Positions 52,113-60,115 of a stretch of 64,000 nt of DNA are shown here, piece after piece. The notes beneath the pieces are model-generated. The model was given only the letters and a program-made list of their open reading frames with translations. It was not told the DNA's origin and ran no database searches. The stretch's first letter is position 1. Each line of letters begins with the position of its first letter. Location of the stretch: contig NZ_CP072941.1 in the NCBI RefSeq assembly GCF_018069625.1, positions 6,820,001 to 6,884,000 on the forward strand. Direction: 5' to 3'. This DNA is from Streptomyces yatensis (GTDB lineage Bacteria > Actinomycetota > Actinomycetes > Streptomycetales > Streptomycetaceae). A program made the position numbers and the translations under genes.

Positions 52113-53116
52113 CGCAGGGTCTCCTTCGCGTGGCGCGCGGTGTTGGTGCGGCCGTCGCCGGTCAGGGCGAGGAACACGTCGTCGAGGTCGGGGGTGTGCA
52201 CGGAGAAGTCGGCGGCGCGGATACCGGCGGCGTCGAGCCGGTCGAACAGGGCGCGCAGCGCGTCGAGATCGCCGTCGCCCGCGACACGCAGGGCGAGCTG
52301 CTCATCGTCCCGGGCCGCACCGGGGAAGGCGGCGGCCGCGCGCTCGTACTCGTCGGGGTCGGTGAACCGCAGGCGTACATGGCTGCCGGGGATCTGCGCC
52401 TTGAGTTCGTCCGCGGTGCCCTCGGCGACGATCCGGCCGCCGTCGAGCACGGCGATCCGGTCCGCCAGCTGGTCGGCCTCTTCCAGGTATTGGGTGGTGA
52501 GGAAGACGGTGACCCCGTCGGCGACCAGCGAGCGCACGGTCTCCCACATGGTGCGGCGGCTGCGCGGATCCAGCCCGGTCGTCGGCTCGTCGAGGAAGAT
52601 CACCCGCGGGTCGCCGACCAGCGTCATGGCGAGGTCGAGTCGGCGCCGCATACCGCCGGAGAAGAAGGCGGCGCGCTTGTGCGCGACGTCAGCGATGTCG
52701 AACCGCTCCAGCAGTTCCTTGGCCCGCCTGCGTCCTTCGCGCTTGCCCAGGCGCAGCAGATCGGCCATGAGGAGCACGTTCTCCTCGGCGGTGAGCAGGT
52801 CGTCGAGTGCGGCGAACTGCCCGGTGACGCCGATCGCGGCGCGCACCCCCTCCGGTGAGGTGGCGACGTCGTGGCCCGCGACCTGGGCCTGGCCGCCGTC
52901 GGCCGCGATCAGCGTGGACAGGATCTGCACGGTGGTGGTCTTTCCGGCGCCGTTCGGCCCGAGCAGCGCGAACACGGAGCCGGACGGGATGCGCAGATCG
53001 ATGCCGTCGAGGACGGTCTTGTCGCCGTACGACTTGCGCAGATCGGCGGTGGAGACGGCGGGGGGCGGCTGCTGGCCGCCGCCCTGCCTGGACGTGGGCA
53101 TGACAGGTGACTCCAT
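52109..53116 (-). CDS. DrrA-type ABC transporter ATPase
   Basis: A 335-residue ATPase. Walker A GPNGAGKTTT (about residue 54), signature FSGGMRRRLDLA, Walker B VIFLDEPTTGLDPRSR and the switch histidine region FLTTQYLEEADQLADRI. The C-terminal extension matches the daunorubicin-resistance (DrrA) family. It energises export with the adjacent permease, and substrate is unknown. ATG with GGGGAGGG upstream. Downstream of DUF4097 in an apparent operon headed by an RHH gene. Confidence 0.94.
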   Translation of the reverse strand: MESPVMPTSRQGGGQQPPPAVSTADLRKSYGDKTVLDGIDLRIPSGSVFALLGPNGAGKTTTVQILSTLIAADGGQAQVAGHDVATSPEGVRAAIGVTGQFAALDDLLTAEENVLLMADLLRLGKREGRRRAKELLERFDIADVAHKRAAFFSGGMRRRLDLAMTLVGDPRVIFLDEPTTGLDPRSRRTMWETVRSLVADGVTVFLTTQYLEEADQLADRIAVLDGGRIVAEGTADELKAQIPGSHVRLRFTDPDEYERAAAAFPGAARDDEQLALRVAGDGDLDALRALFDRLDAAGIRAADFSVHTPDLDDVFLALTGDGRTNTARHAKETLR

Positions 53117-53183
53117 GGAGCCCTCCCCTTTGAAGGCGATGGTGAGCGGTGAAGTGATCCCGGTCGTCGGGAGAGGGGGCGGG

Positions 53184-54041
53184 TCAGGCCCGGGCGCGGC
53201 GGATGTTGATGTTGCCGAAGCGGGTACGGGCCCTGACCTCGGCGGTGTCCTCGGACGTGTCCGGGCTGTTGGACGCGGTGAGCGCGTTGATCACCTGGCC
53301 GGCGCTCGAGCTGACGTCGAGCCAGGCGGCCGTGCCCTCACGGATGCCGACATCGATGGCGCCGTAGGCGGTCTCCAACTGGACGGTGCCACGCGCGACC
53401 TCATCGAGGCGTACGGTGCCGTGGGCGGTGGTGGCGGTGACCGAGCCCTCGGCGTGCTCGATGAAGATGTCGCCGTTGGCGCCGCTCACCCGCAGATCGC
53501 CCAGGGCGTCGCCGACGGTCGTGGTGCCGTGGGAGTTCTTCAGGACACCCGCGCCGGCGATGGCGCCGACGCGCAGGCTGCCGGAGCTGGTGGTGATCTC
53601 GGCGGGCCCCTCGACGCGGTCCACGGTGATGGTGCCGTGGGACGCGACCAGGTGCAGCGGCCCGGTGGTGTCGAGGCGGACATCGCCCGACGAGGTCTTC
53701 ACCCGGACCTCGCCGAGCCGCCCCTCGCCGTGCACCTGGGCCCAGGCGCCGGTCATCTCCACCTGGGAGCCGGTGGGCAGCTCGACCGTGACGTCGACGG
53801 TGCCGGTGCGCCCGACGAAATAGCGCTGCTTGGGTGTCCGGATGGTCAACAGACCACTCGCGTACCGCACTTCGGACTGTTCGGCCGCCCGTACGTCCTG
53901 GTCCTTCTTCGGGTCGCGGGGTTGCACGTCGACGAGGGTGTCGAGGCGGTCGGCGGCGATGAACCGGATGGATCCGGCCTCCACATGGGCGGTGACCGAG
54001 ATCGGTTCGGGAGTGTCGAAGGGAGCGTCGAAAGAAGGCAT
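53184..54041 (-). CDS. DUF4097 beta-helix protein
   Basis: A 285-residue protein composed of short repeating strands (GEVRVKTSSGDVRLDTTGPLHLVASHGTITVDRVEGPAEITTSSGSLRVGAIAG...), the DUF4097/adhesin-like right-handed beta-helix. There is no signal peptide, so it is probably cytoplasmic. The family often lies next to regulators and ABC transporters, and its role is unknown. It sits between the RHH gene and the ABC genes; AGAGGA is about 10 bases before its ATG. Confidence 0.85.
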   Translation of the reverse strand: MPSFDAPFDTPEPISVTAHVEAGSIRFIAADRLDTLVDVQPRDPKKDQDVRAAEQSEVRYASGLLTIRTPKQRYFVGRTGTVDVTVELPTGSQVEMTGAWAQVHGEGRLGEVRVKTSSGDVRLDTTGPLHLVASHGTITVDRVEGPAEITTSSGSLRVGAIAGAGVLKNSHGTTTVGDALGDLRVSGANGDIFIEHAEGSVTATTAHGTVRLDEVARGTVQLETAYGAIDVGIREGTAAWLDVSSSAGQVINALTASNSPDTSEDTAEVRARTRFGNINIRRARA

Positions 54042-54149
54042 GGCTGTCCCGTCCTCTTGGGTCTTTGTGGCGTCCCTGCTGGTGGGACGTGGTGTGGGGG
54101 AAGTGGGGTGGGGGAAGTGGCGTGAGTGAAGCGGCGTAGGCGGGCGCGG

Positions 54150-54680
54150 TTAGCGCACCCAGCCCGTGAAGCTCTGTCCGACGGTGCGGGTGGCGCGGGG
54201 CTGCTCCGCCGTACGGGACGGGGTGCCGCCGTCGACCGCGGCCGACACGGCTCGTACCAGCCATGCGTTGACCGACAGGCCCTCGCGGTTCGCGGCCTCC
54301 TCGGCGCGCGCCTTGAGATGGGCGGGCAGCCGGAGATTGACGCGGGCGGTGCCGCCGTCGTCGCCGTCTGCGGGTGCCGGGGCTGGTGCCTTGAGCGGCT
54401 CGGCGGGTCCGCGCTTGCCCTCGTGCGCCTCGTCGCCCGCCGGCCGCGTCACCACGAAGTCGGGGTCGAGCCCGCGCAGCCGTACGTCGACCGAGCCGGG
54501 GGCGAGTTCACGGGTGATCTCGTCCATCGCGGCGGAGAGCACATTGAGCATCGTCAGCCGGGTCGCCGACTCCAGCGGAGCGGTGAGCCGGTCGGCCAGC
54601 TCGCGGGCTTCTTCGCCGCCGGCTTCGGCGGCCACCGCGAGTTCACGGCGGAGGTTGTCGACATACGGCGTGAGGTCCAT
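54150..54680 (-). CDS. Ribbon-helix-helix (HicB-like) DNA-binding protein
   Basis: A 176-residue protein. An N-terminal helical region (MDLTPYVDNLRRELAVAAEAGGEEARELADRL) precedes a C-terminal ribbon-helix-helix (ARVNLRLPAHLKARAEEAANREGLSVNAWLVRAVSAAV), as in HicB-type antitoxins and repressors. There is no HicA toxin gene beside it. The ATG is in direct contact with a 28-bp palindrome, so autoregulation is likely, and the downstream DUF4097-ABC operon may be its target. Ends in TAA. Confidence 0.85.
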   Translation of the reverse strand: MDLTPYVDNLRRELAVAAEAGGEEARELADRLTAPLESATRLTMLNVLSAAMDEITRELAPGSVDVRLRGLDPDFVVTRPAGDEAHEGKRGPAEPLKAPAPAPADGDDGGTARVNLRLPAHLKARAEEAANREGLSVNAWLVRAVSAAVDGGTPSRTAEQPRATRTVGQSFTGWVR

Positions 54681-54708
54681 GACGCCATAGTGGCACCACG
54701 ATGGCGTC
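54681..54708. promoter_or_regulatory. 28-bp palindromic operator touching the RHH gene start
   Basis: gacgccat (54681-54688) pairs with atggcgtc (54701-54708). The inner gtggcaccac (54690-54699) is palindromic except for its centre. Mismatches are confined to 54689/54700 and the central two bases. It abuts the start codon on the minus strand and includes a possible -10 (TATGGC). Confidence 0.7.
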
Positions 54709-54830
54709 ACGCGCAAGGCGGTATGGGGAGTGGGTGTGGGGTCCAGGCTCGCTACGCGTCTATGACCTGGGGAAATGTGTTGACGTCGGAGTGTGTCAAT
54801 GCGGCGCCAAGTAGGGCGTGCTAGGTCACT

Positions 54831-54872
54831 CTGGCGCCTTTAGTGGCGCCACGTGATGCCACTGTGGCACCT
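54831..54872. promoter_or_regulatory. Cluster of related palindromic half-sites
   Basis: Contains ggcgcc (54833-54838), gtggcgccac (54843-54852), atgccac and gtggcac. The 12-base core agtggc(a/g)ccacg is shared with the operator at 54689-54700. It may be a second binding site for the RHH protein, between it and the GNAT gene. Confidence 0.45.
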
Positions 54873-54919
54873 CTGCCCCGCTCCGCCCTGCCCCGCTCGG
54901 CCCTGCCCCGCTCGTGCCG

Positions 54920-55450
54920 TCAGTCGACCCGCCGGGCCAGCACCTGTCCGGGCCAGGACCCGGACAGGAACCGGTCGGTGGCGGTGAAGCCGTTGCGCTC
55001 GTAGAACGCGACCAGTTCGCCCCCGCCGCCCGCCCAGCAGTCGACCCGCAGCAGTCCCACGCCGGCCCGCCGGGTCTCCTCGACGGCATGGGCCAGCAGC
55101 GCCGCCCCGATGCCCAGGCCGGCGCGCCGTCGGTCGGAGACCAGCAGCCGGACGTACCGCTCGGGTTCCCCGGCCGGTGCGATCGGCATCTGCGGGCTGG
55201 GCCCGGAGTCCAGCACCAAGGCTCCGACGGGCGTTCCGGCCAACTCCGCGATGTACGGGGCATTCTCGGTCGTGTACCGCTGGACCCGCGCCACCCCGCC
55301 CGTCTTCTGCGAATACGGCGTGGTGCCCCACTGCTCGGTGTTGCCCCGGGCGTTCATCCAGGCCACCGCGGAGTCGAGCATGTCCAGGATGGCCGGTGCG
55401 TCGGCCGGGCTGCCTGGTCTGACGTCTATGCCAGGTGTCGTCTCGTCCAC
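54920..55450 (-). CDS. GNAT-family N-acetyltransferase
   Basis: A 176-residue acetyltransferase. Motif A is VRLLVSDRRRAGLGIGAALLAHAVEETR, followed by LLRVDCWAGGGGELVAFYERNGFTATDRF. Substrate unknown. GTG at 55450 (minus strand) is preceded by TAGGCT at 6 bases, so the mRNA is leaderless. It is divergent from a DJ-1/PfpI gene. Confidence 0.9.
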   Translation of the reverse strand: MDETTPGIDVRPGSPADAPAILDMLDSAVAWMNARGNTEQWGTTPYSQKTGGVARVQRYTTENAPYIAELAGTPVGALVLDSGPSPQMPIAPAGEPERYVRLLVSDRRRAGLGIGAALLAHAVEETRRAGVGLLRVDCWAGGGGELVAFYERNGFTATDRFLSGSWPGQVLARRVD

Positions 55451-55635
55451 GGCGAAAGCCTAGGCAATGTCGGTGACCCTGGCGCCTCACTCATGTCCAC
55501 CATGTCCTGCTCGCCGTCGTAGCGGGGCATGGCCGGACGGGAACTTTTCCACCGGCGCACCCGACTAGTAGGGCAGGCCGGCGCTCCCGAAGAGCGATAT
55601 GGGCCTACGCTCCACCGACCAAGGAGACCAAGCCG

Positions 55636-56217
55636 ATGCCGCTGCGCGTTCAGATCCTCCTGTACGACGGGGTGGAGGAGCAGGACTTCATCGGGCCGCG
55701 TGACGTTCTCGGGCACGCCGAGTCGGCGGGCGGCGAGATACGAACGACCCTGGTGCGGCCATCGGCACCTGGCGAGGTGACATGCTTCTTCGGCACCCGG
55801 GTCACGGTGCCGGCCGCCTGGGAGCCCACCGATGCCGATCTTCTGATCGTGCCGGGCGGCGGTGACCAGCTGATCAACGATCCGGACGTGCTCCGGGACC
55901 TCGTACGGGCCCAGCAGGCCGGAGTCATCGTCGCCGGTGTCTGCACAGGGGTCATGGTGCTGTCCGCGGCAGGCTTGACCAAAGGCCGCCCGTGCACGAC
56001 GCACCACCTCGCCAAGGCCGATCTGGCCGCCCAGGGAGGCAGGGTGATCGACGCACGAGTCGTCGACGATGGGAACCTGGTGACCGCGGGCGGTGTCACC
56101 AGCGGAATCGATCTGGCGCTATGGATGATCACCCGGGAGTGTGGGGCATCCATCGCCATCAACGTCGAGTCCATCATGGAGTACGAGCAGCGCGGTGTGG
56201 TCTGGCGAAGCTCCTGA
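55636..56217 (+). CDS. DJ-1/PfpI family protein
   Basis: A 193-residue class I glutamine-amidotransferase-fold protein. The nucleophile elbow is GVCTGVMVL (C103), the acidic partner lies in DGVEEQDFIGPRDVLG, and CTTHH follows. The closest characterised relatives are isocyanide hydratases and the sensor domains of GATase1/AraC regulators, but no HTH domain is present here. AAGGAG lies 10 bases before the ATG. It is followed by a second DJ-1-fold gene. Confidence 0.88.
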   Translation: MPLRVQILLYDGVEEQDFIGPRDVLGHAESAGGEIRTTLVRPSAPGEVTCFFGTRVTVPAAWEPTDADLLIVPGGGDQLINDPDVLRDLVRAQQAGVIVAGVCTGVMVLSAAGLTKGRPCTTHHLAKADLAAQGGRVIDARVVDDGNLVTAGGVTSGIDLALWMITRECGASIAINVESIMEYEQRGVVWRSS

Positions 56218-56355
56218 TCGCGATCGCACGGGGGCATCTCGGCCACGAGTTGCAGCCCCCCATCCACCCCGCCCAGACTTGCCGCATATGCGCAATCCCG
56301 GACGCAAGCCCTTTCCAGCACAATTTCCAGGGCAATGGCTTCAGAGGAGCGTCTC

Positions 56356-57060
56356 ATGGCCAAGATCCTGTGCGTACTGACCGGCGCGAGCTATTGGACC
56401 CTGAAGGACGGACACCGACACCCCACCGGTTACTGGGCCGAAGAGTTCGTGGCGCCCTACACCGTATTCACCGACGCCGGACACGACGTCACCGTGGCAA
56501 CTCCCGGTGGGGTCGTCCCCGTTGTCGACACGATGAGTCTGGAAGCCCGCATGGCGGGCGGCGAGGAGAATTCCCTCAAGGAGGAGGCCGTCATCGAGTC
56601 GGCGGATGAGCTGCGGCATCCCATCTCGCTCACGGACGTGCGCATCGAGGACTATGACGCGATCTATTACCCCGGCGGCCACGGCCCGATGCAAGACCTC
56701 TCGGTCGACCCCGACTCCGGGGCACTGCTGCGGAAGGCACTCGCTTCCGGCAATCCGCTCGGCATTGTCTGCCACGCCCCCGCCGCCATCCTCGCCACCC
56801 GTGACGCGAACGGCGACACCCCCTTCGCCGACTACCGTCTGACGGGTTTCTGCAACGAGGAGGAGGCCGGTGTCGGTCTCGCCGACAAAGCCAAATGGCT
56901 GCTGGAGGACGAGCTGAAGGCGCTGCCCACCCAGTACTCGCGGGGTCCCGCATGGGAGCCCTATACGGTCGCGGACCGCAATCTCTTCACCGGGCAGAAT
57001 CCGGCTTCCTCGGGCCCGCTCGCAAAAGAGCTCATCAAGGCCCTGGCACACGCCGAGTGA
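56356..57060 (+). CDS. Hsp31/DJ-1-like class I GATase-fold protein
   Basis: A 234-residue protein. The catalytic C139-H140 lies in GIVCHAPAAIL, with the acidic residue in YWAEEFVAPY and the elbow YYPGGHGPMQDL. This layout fits the Hsp31/glyoxalase III branch (type 1 glutamine amidotransferase domain-containing), which may detoxify methylglyoxal or act as a chaperone. ATG 56356 has AGAGGAGC 5 bases upstream. It is convergent with the YdjC gene, with 16 bases between stops. Confidence 0.9.
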   Translation: MAKILCVLTGASYWTLKDGHRHPTGYWAEEFVAPYTVFTDAGHDVTVATPGGVVPVVDTMSLEARMAGGEENSLKEEAVIESADELRHPISLTDVRIEDYDAIYYPGGHGPMQDLSVDPDSGALLRKALASGNPLGIVCHAPAAILATRDANGDTPFADYRLTGFCNEEEAGVGLADKAKWLLEDELKALPTQYSRGPAWEPYTVADRNLFTGQNPASSGPLAKELIKALAHAE

Positions 57061-57076
57061 AGGCCGCGGCGGTCCT

Positions 57077-57970
57077 CTACGGCCGCACCGTCCTGCCCCA
57101 GACCTGCTGGATCGTCCGGTAGTCGATCACGGTGATGTCCTCCTGTCGGAGAACTTCACGGGCCCGCGGCGATATCAGGAACTCGTAGTCCGTCCGGCGC
57201 ACGCGCCGGCCATCGTCGACGGCCTGCGCATCCTCGTCTCCCACACTCGGGTGCACCGCCCATTCATTGAGCCCGGCGGGCAGGTCGCGCAGCATCCGAA
57301 TGTATCGGGCCGCCTTTCCTTCGATGGCGAGCGAGAAGCTGTCCAGGAAGTCGTTATCGGCGACCGGCAGCCCGCGGTGCCGCATCCTCCGGCGCGCGGG
57401 TTCGAGCCAGACCCGGACCGCGAGGCCGTACTCCGCGGCCAGCCCTACCGTCAGCTCGAGAATGTCGTCGCGGCCGCCGTCGGCCAGGCAGTGGAAGTCC
57501 AGATGGGTCGGCGCGAGCCCGGCGTCGGCGACGGCATCGATCTGGGCGCGGAATTCGAGCTCGATCTCCTCGGGCCGGGCCCGGCCCAGCAGGGCCGCGC
57601 GTCCGGCGGGCGTCGGCGGGAAGAGTTCGCCCGCGGGGTCCAGCAGCGAGGGAACGCGGTCCCTTGCGGCGATCGGCCCCCATCGGTGGTCGGGCATCTC
57701 GCACACCAGGGTGAGATGGATTCCGAACGGGATCCGCGGCCGTCGGCTGAGCAGTTCCATGGCCTGCGGTGCCGCGGGGCACGGGACCATCAGACTGCAT
57801 GAACTGGCGATGCCCTCCTCGATCGACTCGATCACCGCGGCATTGATCGCTGGATACATGCCGAAGTCATCGCAGTTGACGATCAGCAGCCGCGCATCGG
57901 GCGGATACCCCAGCAGCTCACTCGACCGCTTTACGGGCGTGACGGCCGCGGGGTCGGCGTTTTGATCCAT
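57077..57970 (-). CDS. YdjC/ChbG family carbohydrate deacetylase
   Basis: A 297-residue protein. The metal site is NCDDFGM (residues 32-38), with FGIHLTLVCEMPDHRWGP and THLDFHCLADGG supplying further His ligands. The family removes acetyl groups from chito-oligosaccharides or related sugars; substrate here is unknown. The C-terminus has DYEFLISPRAREVL. ATG at 57970 (minus strand). Confidence 0.9.
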   Translation of the reverse strand: MDQNADPAAVTPVKRSSELLGYPPDARLLIVNCDDFGMYPAINAAVIESIEEGIASSCSLMVPCPAAPQAMELLSRRPRIPFGIHLTLVCEMPDHRWGPIAARDRVPSLLDPAGELFPPTPAGRAALLGRARPEEIELEFRAQIDAVADAGLAPTHLDFHCLADGGRDDILELTVGLAAEYGLAVRVWLEPARRRMRHRGLPVADNDFLDSFSLAIEGKAARYIRMLRDLPAGLNEWAVHPSVGDEDAQAVDDGRRVRRTDYEFLISPRAREVLRQEDITVIDYRTIQQVWGRTVRP

Positions 57971-58063
57971 GCCCGCAGTGTGGGACCCGGCCCGATGCCG
58001 CGCACGGGAATATGAGTGCCTCCGGAACAGCGCCCCGGACCATCCGGCCTCGCCGGGAAGCCG

Positions 58064-58606
58064 TCAGACCCGGTCCAGGGGGCGGTGGGGGCCGGTGGGG
58101 AGCTCTGCCGTGATCGTGTCGCCCGGGCGCACCGTGCCGCCTTCCTTCACGATGCTCATGATTCCGGCCTTGCGCACGATGTTCCCGGCCTCGTCGCGGC
58201 CGACGACCTGCTTCAGCAGCCCGTTCTGGAAGTTGTCGATCTGCAGACACGGATTGCGGAGACCGGTCACCTCCAGCACCGCCTCATCGCCGATGCGCAG
58301 CAGCGTGCCGACCGGCAGGCCGAGCAGATCGATACCGCGCGTGGTGATGTTCTCGCCGAGGTCCCCGGGCACCACCGTGAATCCCTCGGCACCGACCTCG
58401 ACGAAGAGCTCTTCATGGATGAGGTGGACTTGGCGCAGATTCGGCTGGGTGGGGTCCTGGGCGACGCGTGAGCGGTGCTTGACGGTCACACCGGCGTGTA
58501 CGTCGCCCTCGACACCGAGGCCGGCGAGCAGCGTGATGCCGTCCCGGTTCGGCTTGGTGAACGAGTACTCGCCGTTGCTGCTGACTGCCGTCACTGTCCC
58601 ACTCAT
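58064..58606 (-). CDS. MOSC domain protein
   Basis: A 180-residue MOSC (molybdenum cofactor sulfurase C-terminal-like) protein with the conserved cysteine C120 in GLRNPCLQID, the FTKPNRDGITLLAGLGVEGDVHAG start, and GDLGENITTRGIDLLGLPVGTLLRIG. MOSC proteins bind molybdenum cofactor or transfer sulfur. The two DUF/MOSC companions common elsewhere are absent. ATG at 58606 (minus strand). Confidence 0.92.
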   Translation of the reverse strand: MSGTVTAVSSNGEYSFTKPNRDGITLLAGLGVEGDVHAGVTVKHRSRVAQDPTQPNLRQVHLIHEELFVEVGAEGFTVVPGDLGENITTRGIDLLGLPVGTLLRIGDEAVLEVTGLRNPCLQIDNFQNGLLKQVVGRDEAGNIVRKAGIMSIVKEGGTVRPGDTITAELPTGPHRPLDRV

Positions 58607-58703
58607 CCTGGGAACCCCCCTCGTCGGCGACCACCTTCAGTGATCACCCTCAGTGGCCCTTTTCCGTGACCACGATGAGCCATGACCCCGGCCGGGCGCC
58701 AGG

Positions 58704-58982
58704 CTATTCGGCCTCCAGCCAGCCCTCGTACTCGTCCGCGAACGCGTCCAGCGCCGCCGGGTCCAGGCTCCCGGCCGGGTCCTCGATCACCACCAGCCAC
58801 TGGGCGTCCTCGGCGTCGTCCTCGCCCGCCAGGGCGTCCCGCACCAGCTGGGGCTCCTGGGCGATGCCGAAGCGCTCCGGCAGCGCCTCGGCCACCTCCT
58901 CCGCGGCGTCGCGGTCGGGCAGCACCAGGATGTGCCGGGCGCCGGTCAGTCCTTCATCGATCACCGGAACATTGTCGGACAT
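58704..58982 (-). CDS. Small acidic protein, function unknown
   Basis: A 92-residue protein beginning MSDNVPVIDEGLTGARHILV and including LPDRDAAEEVAEALPERFGIAQEPQLVRD with an acidic DDAEDAQWLVVIEDPAG centre. It is probably an alpha/beta fold with pI well below neutral. Not recognised. It is divergent from holA with 54 bases between them. The open frame continues upstream antisense to holA, but ATG 58982 gives a compact, plausible protein. Confidence 0.65.
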   Translation of the reverse strand: MSDNVPVIDEGLTGARHILVLPDRDAAEEVAEALPERFGIAQEPQLVRDALAGEDDAEDAQWLVVIEDPAGSLDPAALDAFADEYEGWLEAE

Positions 58983-59036
58983 CCGGACGGCGGCACGCGG
59001 CGGGGCTGTCGGTGGTCCGTGGGATGCTGGTCCGCG

Positions 59037-60032
59037 ATGGCCAGGAAGACGACGACCGACGATCCGCTCGCCCCCGTGACGCTCGCCGTGGGCCAGGAGG
59101 AGCTGCTGCTCGACCGCGCCGTGCAGCAGGTGGTGGCGGCTGCCCGCGCGGCCGACCCCGACACCGATGTGCGCGACCTGACGCCCGACGCGCTCCAGCC
59201 CGGCACCCTCGCCGAGCTCACCAGCCCCTCGCTCTTCGCCGAGCGCAAGGTGGTCGTGGTGCGAAACGCACAGGATCTGTCGGCCGACACGATCAAGGAC
59301 GTGAAGGGCTATCTCGGCACCCCTGCCGAGGAGATCACGCTGGTGCTGCTGCACGCGGGCGGGGCCAAGGGCAAGGGGTTGCTCGACGCCGCCCGTAAGG
59401 CCGGGGCGCGCGAGGTCGCCTGCCCGAAGATGACCAAGCCCGCCGACCGACTGGCGTTCGTGCGCTCGGAGTTCCGCGCCACCGGCCGGTCCGCCACCCC
59501 CGAGGCATGCCAGGCGCTGGTCGACGCCATCGGGAGTGATCTGCGCGAGCTGGCCAGCGCGGTCTCCCAGCTCGTGGCCGATGTGGAGGGCACGATCGAC
59601 GAGGCCGTCGTCGCCCGCTACTACACCGGCCGCGCCGAGGCGTCCAGCTTCACCGTCGCCGACCGCGCCGTCGAGGGCCGCGCGGCCGAGGCGCTGGAGG
59701 CGCTGCGCTGGGCCGTCTCCACCGGGGTGCCGCCGGTGCTGATCACCAGCGCCCTGGCCCAGGGCGTCCGCGCGATCGGCAAGCTGGCCTCCGCACCGCG
59801 CGGCGCGCGCCCCGGCGATCTCGCCCGTGAGCTGGGCATGCCGCCCTGGAAGATAGACCGGGTGCGGCAGCAGATGCGCGGCTGGTCGGCGGATGGAGTG
59901 GCGGTCGCGCTGCGCGCCGTCGCCGAGGCCGACGCGGGGGTCAAGGGCGGCGGAGACGATCCGGCGTATGCCCTGGAGAAGGCGGTCGTCACGATCGTCC
60001 GCGCCGCCCGGGCGGGCCGAGGCCAGCCGTAG
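59037..60032 (+). CDS. holA: DNA polymerase III, delta subunit
   Basis: Clamp-loader subunit that opens the beta clamp, 331 residues. AAA+ fold without Walker motifs, as expected for delta. Conserved segments: VTLAVGQEELLLDRAVQQVV, SPSLFAERKVVVVRNAQDL, ACPKMTKPADRLAFVRSEFRATGRSATPEACQALVDAIGSDLRELASAVSQLVADV, and PPWKIDRVRQQMRGWSADG. ATG 59037; an upstream GTG at 59019 is in frame. Located next to rpsT and comEC, the usual bacterial neighbourhood. Its end is duplicated in tandem. Confidence 0.95.
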   Translation: MARKTTTDDPLAPVTLAVGQEELLLDRAVQQVVAAARAADPDTDVRDLTPDALQPGTLAELTSPSLFAERKVVVVRNAQDLSADTIKDVKGYLGTPAEEITLVLLHAGGAKGKGLLDAARKAGAREVACPKMTKPADRLAFVRSEFRATGRSATPEACQALVDAIGSDLRELASAVSQLVADVEGTIDEAVVARYYTGRAEASSFTVADRAVEGRAAEALEALRWAVSTGVPPVLITSALAQGVRAIGKLASAPRGARPGDLARELGMPPWKIDRVRQQMRGWSADGVAVALRAVAEADAGVKGGGDDPAYALEKAVVTIVRAARAGRGQP

Positions 60033-60077
60033 CCCTGGCCTCCGCCCGGGCGGGCCGCGGCCAGCCGTAGCCCCGGC
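60005..60077 (+). repeat. 38-bp-period tandem duplication across the holA stop
   Basis: A 35-base segment containing the holA TAG (60005-60039) is repeated at 60043-60077 with two mismatches. The copied TAG is intact, out of frame with the gene. Confidence 0.9.
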
Positions 60078-60115
60078 CGCGGTGCCGCGTACAGGACGCC
60101 TCAGCCCCGCGCGAG

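Noticed and set aside
54150..54680. HicAB toxin-antitoxin system
   Set aside because: The RHH protein is HicB-like, but no HicA-type small double-stranded-RNA-binding toxin gene is adjacent on either strand.
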